This document shows positions 61,701 through 64,000 of a stretch of DNA of 64,000 bases, in pieces. This stretch comes from Aphrophora alni (Eukaryota; Arthropoda; Insecta; Hemiptera; Aphrophoridae), in the NCBI GenBank assembly GCA_963513935.1, contig OY740772.1:103807340-103871339 (forward strand). Direction: 5' to 3'. The notes under the pieces were generated by a model, which made no database searches, was not told the DNA's origin, and saw only the letters and a list, made by a program, of their open reading frames with translations. Made by a program: the position numbers and the translations under genes. The number at the start of each line of letters is the position of its first letter. The first letter of the stretch is position 1.

Positions 61701-62017
61701 GAACCTCCACAGAGCAACACTTTAAACTAGCTCAAGCGTTCTGCCCGACTTCTTCCTATTGGAACAAAATCGATTCCGTAGGTATCTTGTTCTACCAACT
61801 CAATTTTACAGAGAAAATATCTCACTGAGCAATGTCCAGTCGACAGATCTATAGTCCTTATTAAGATATTTTTATTCAATGATAATAATCTGATGTATAA
61901 TTATGTATCAAAAATGTATTGTTATTTTGAATACGAGAAATAATGTATTAAAATTTCATATTTTAAGTAAATATAATTTGAATAGAAATACCATATACGA
62001 GTCTCAGACACGAGCAA

Positions 62018-62359
<342 letters not shown>

Positions 62360-62830
62360 TAAAAATCTGTAAAAGAAGGAAGGAAAGTACACGAACTAAA
62401 TATTAATTCTAAGTGAAACAAAGTGTGTAGTAGTTAATTTGTAAACAAAAATTTTTCCTTTAACTTCGTCAATTCAGACAATAGTGTTTATATCTGAATG
62501 ATTGACATTAATGAAGAGAGGTGTCAGATTGGGCCGCCATATTGCACATTTCATTACAAAAACACACAAGGAATACAAATTAATGTCAGTCTTGAGAAAA
62601 TATTTTTCTCTCCTACAGATAAAATACACATTATTGAGATTTTAAAGTTGTTCCACCATTTTAAACAATAGTTTTACAAACTTTTAGTTACAGAAGGGAC
62701 AAGTAATACACAATTATTCTTGTTTTCATAGTTATTTATAAACAATGGCTCATATTATTAATATGTTTTAATAATTTGCTAACATTATTTTTGTTTATGA
62801 AAACAAATAGACGTCGTTCGACAATATAAA
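62360..62830. other. Unassigned A+T-rich stretch
   Basis: Nothing recognised apart from a 'gggccgccatattgcac' block near 62530 of the 'ccgccat' kind seen in TIR elements. Confidence 0.35.
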
Positions 62831-62834
62831 TATA

Positions 62835-63022
62835 TATTTTATTATTATACATTTTTCGGGTGACTAAAGTGACTAAAAACTAAAGAAACATGAAACTAGA
62901 AACTAAACCTATGTGAGAAGTAAAATTAAATAAGAACACCACCAACCTTAATATCTAACCTTAATACATTTTTAACACACAAATGATGGCAATTGTCCGA
63001 AAAATGTATAATAATAAAATTG
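62835..63022. mobile_element. MITE with perfect inner TIRs (family T), ~190 bp
   Basis: Left end 'tattattatacatttttcgg' and right end 'ccgaaaaatgtataataata' are exact reverse complements over 20 bp. The inside reads 'gtgactaaaaactaaagaaa' to 'caccaaccttaatatcta', as in the 29.47-30.04 kb element. The 45 bp to the right ('ttgaacttccatcattaac' onward) are also shared with 30.04-30.08 kb, so the true element may extend beyond the TIR I mark. Confidence 0.75.
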
Positions 63023-63289
63023 AACTTCCATCATTAACAAATAACTTCAAACAGAGAACAAATATATATAGTCCATAGCTATATATAGGCTATGTTTGTA
63101 TTATTCAGTTGTTTTATGCTCTAGGTTTATCACTTGAAATCGTGTTTTATGCTCTATAACTCCTTATTATGTACGAGTATTAAACCTGATTTATAACAGT
63201 AGACTTGAAGAGGTATTTCTAATCAGTATCCGTAGGAGAAATCAGTGAAATCATCATGAATTGTAGCATCAAAGAATACTTGAATAAAA

Positions 63290-63342
63290 TTGTAGATCCA
63301 GGTATGATACTTCGGGGTTGTTACGCCCGTACTCACAATGCA
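63290..63342 (+). repeat. Family D dispersed repeat, 3' fragment
   Basis: Reads 'ttgtagatccaggtatgata' and 'acgcccgtactcaca'; only the final ~50 bp of the family remain, inside an unrecognised 60-codon frame. Confidence 0.5.
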
Positions 63343-63344
63343 TC

Positions 63345-64000
63345 GAACTTGAAGGACCTTCTAAATCTAAACCAACATCATCAGAAAAACAGGACCTCGG
63401 TTTATTCCTCATCAATATTTCTATCGTTTTTCTATTGATATTTTCTGAATTAATTATATACGTCAGACTAAAATGTAACGTTATAAAGTAGTAAAAATAT
63501 AAACAAAGAACAGCATAAAAAAGAGAGTTAAAAAAACTACTTGCTGTTAATAAAAAACATATATGTTTAGAAGTGAACGACTTTAGTGTAAATTAATATG
63601 AGAATTATTCTATAAGGGTTGAAAGACAATCCATCATAGGGGGTGGGAATTCGTGTGGGGTTGCAGATACTGTGAAATACCAGGAGTGATTTTGCATAAT
63701 GGATTTATTTGTTAGTTTTGCATTCTGCGCGTTCCCTGGCGGTGAATGTAATAATTGTTAACGTACGCCGGTATCGAGTTTAACGTACATACGTGAAATA
63801 CAATACAAACAGTTTTATAACTAATTCGTGGATGTAGCGTAACTACGTTAAAATAATAAATATACATTTTTATATCATTTAAGGAACACTAATGTCAGAA
63901 TGTATTCTATAAAGAGTTGCGAGGACACAGTAGACTTAAAGCATATCACATGCAGATACAATACAGAATGTATGTGAAGTGTCTGCAATCTTACTTTGTC
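63345..64000. other. Unassigned stretch
   Basis: A+T-rich with no frame or repeat match noticed up to the window edge. Confidence 0.4.

Overview
This looks like gene-poor, strongly A+T-rich nuclear DNA from a metazoan, most likely an insect or other arthropod. The basis is the mix of RTE-, R1/I- and Jockey-like retrotransposon debris, long-inverted-repeat mariner-type elements, tRNA-derived SINEs and very long (GA)n and (TA)n microsatellites. I cannot name the species. I found no intact host gene, no rRNA, no functional tRNA gene, no prokaryotic-style operon and no CRISPR. The longest ATG-started open frames lie inside (GA)n tracts or are small and unrecognised. The window is best read as intergenic or intronic DNA built from nested, mostly dead mobile elements.

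Layout. 0.6-5.7 kb: interspersed repeat copies, an inverted pair of stem-loop-bearing repeat ends, and a 1.17 kb element with about 275 bp terminal inverted repeats holding a decayed transposase helix-turn-helix region. 6.2-8.3 kb: two minus-strand RTE-like reverse transcriptase (RT) remnants and a perfect 34 bp palindrome between them. 12.1-14.9 kb: a (GA)n tract, a poly(G)/poly(C)-bounded segment and a decayed plus-strand RT. 15.9-17.7 kb: a pair of inverted repeats. 17.8-22.2 kb: three copies of a roughly 225 bp dispersed repeat, a tRNA-derived SINE, a 293 bp (GA)n tract and an R1-like RT scrap. 25-31 kb: (TA)n tracts, two further RT remnants (the 30.2-31.0 kb one keeps three recognisable RT blocks) and a terminal-inverted-repeat (TIR) element. 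36.17-37.59 kb: fifteen 85 bp satellite monomers fused to a SINE head on the minus strand. 38-47 kb: a tandem duplication, two oppositely oriented copies of one retrotransposon 3' end, a (TA)n tract, a fold-back repeat with a hammerhead-like core and a Jockey-type 3' end. 47-64 kb: further dispersed repeats, two more RT C-terminal remnants, a 340 bp (GA)n tract and a small perfect-TIR MITE.

No genes act together here. The most notable structure is the 85 bp satellite, which appears to be amplified from the tail of a SINE and carries a five-monomer higher-order pattern. The second is the fold-back repeat with hammerhead-ribozyme-like organisation. RT calls rest on motif recognition in hand translations that cross stops and frameshifts, so clade names are provisional. 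Boundaries of degenerate repeats are approximate, commonly within tens of bases.
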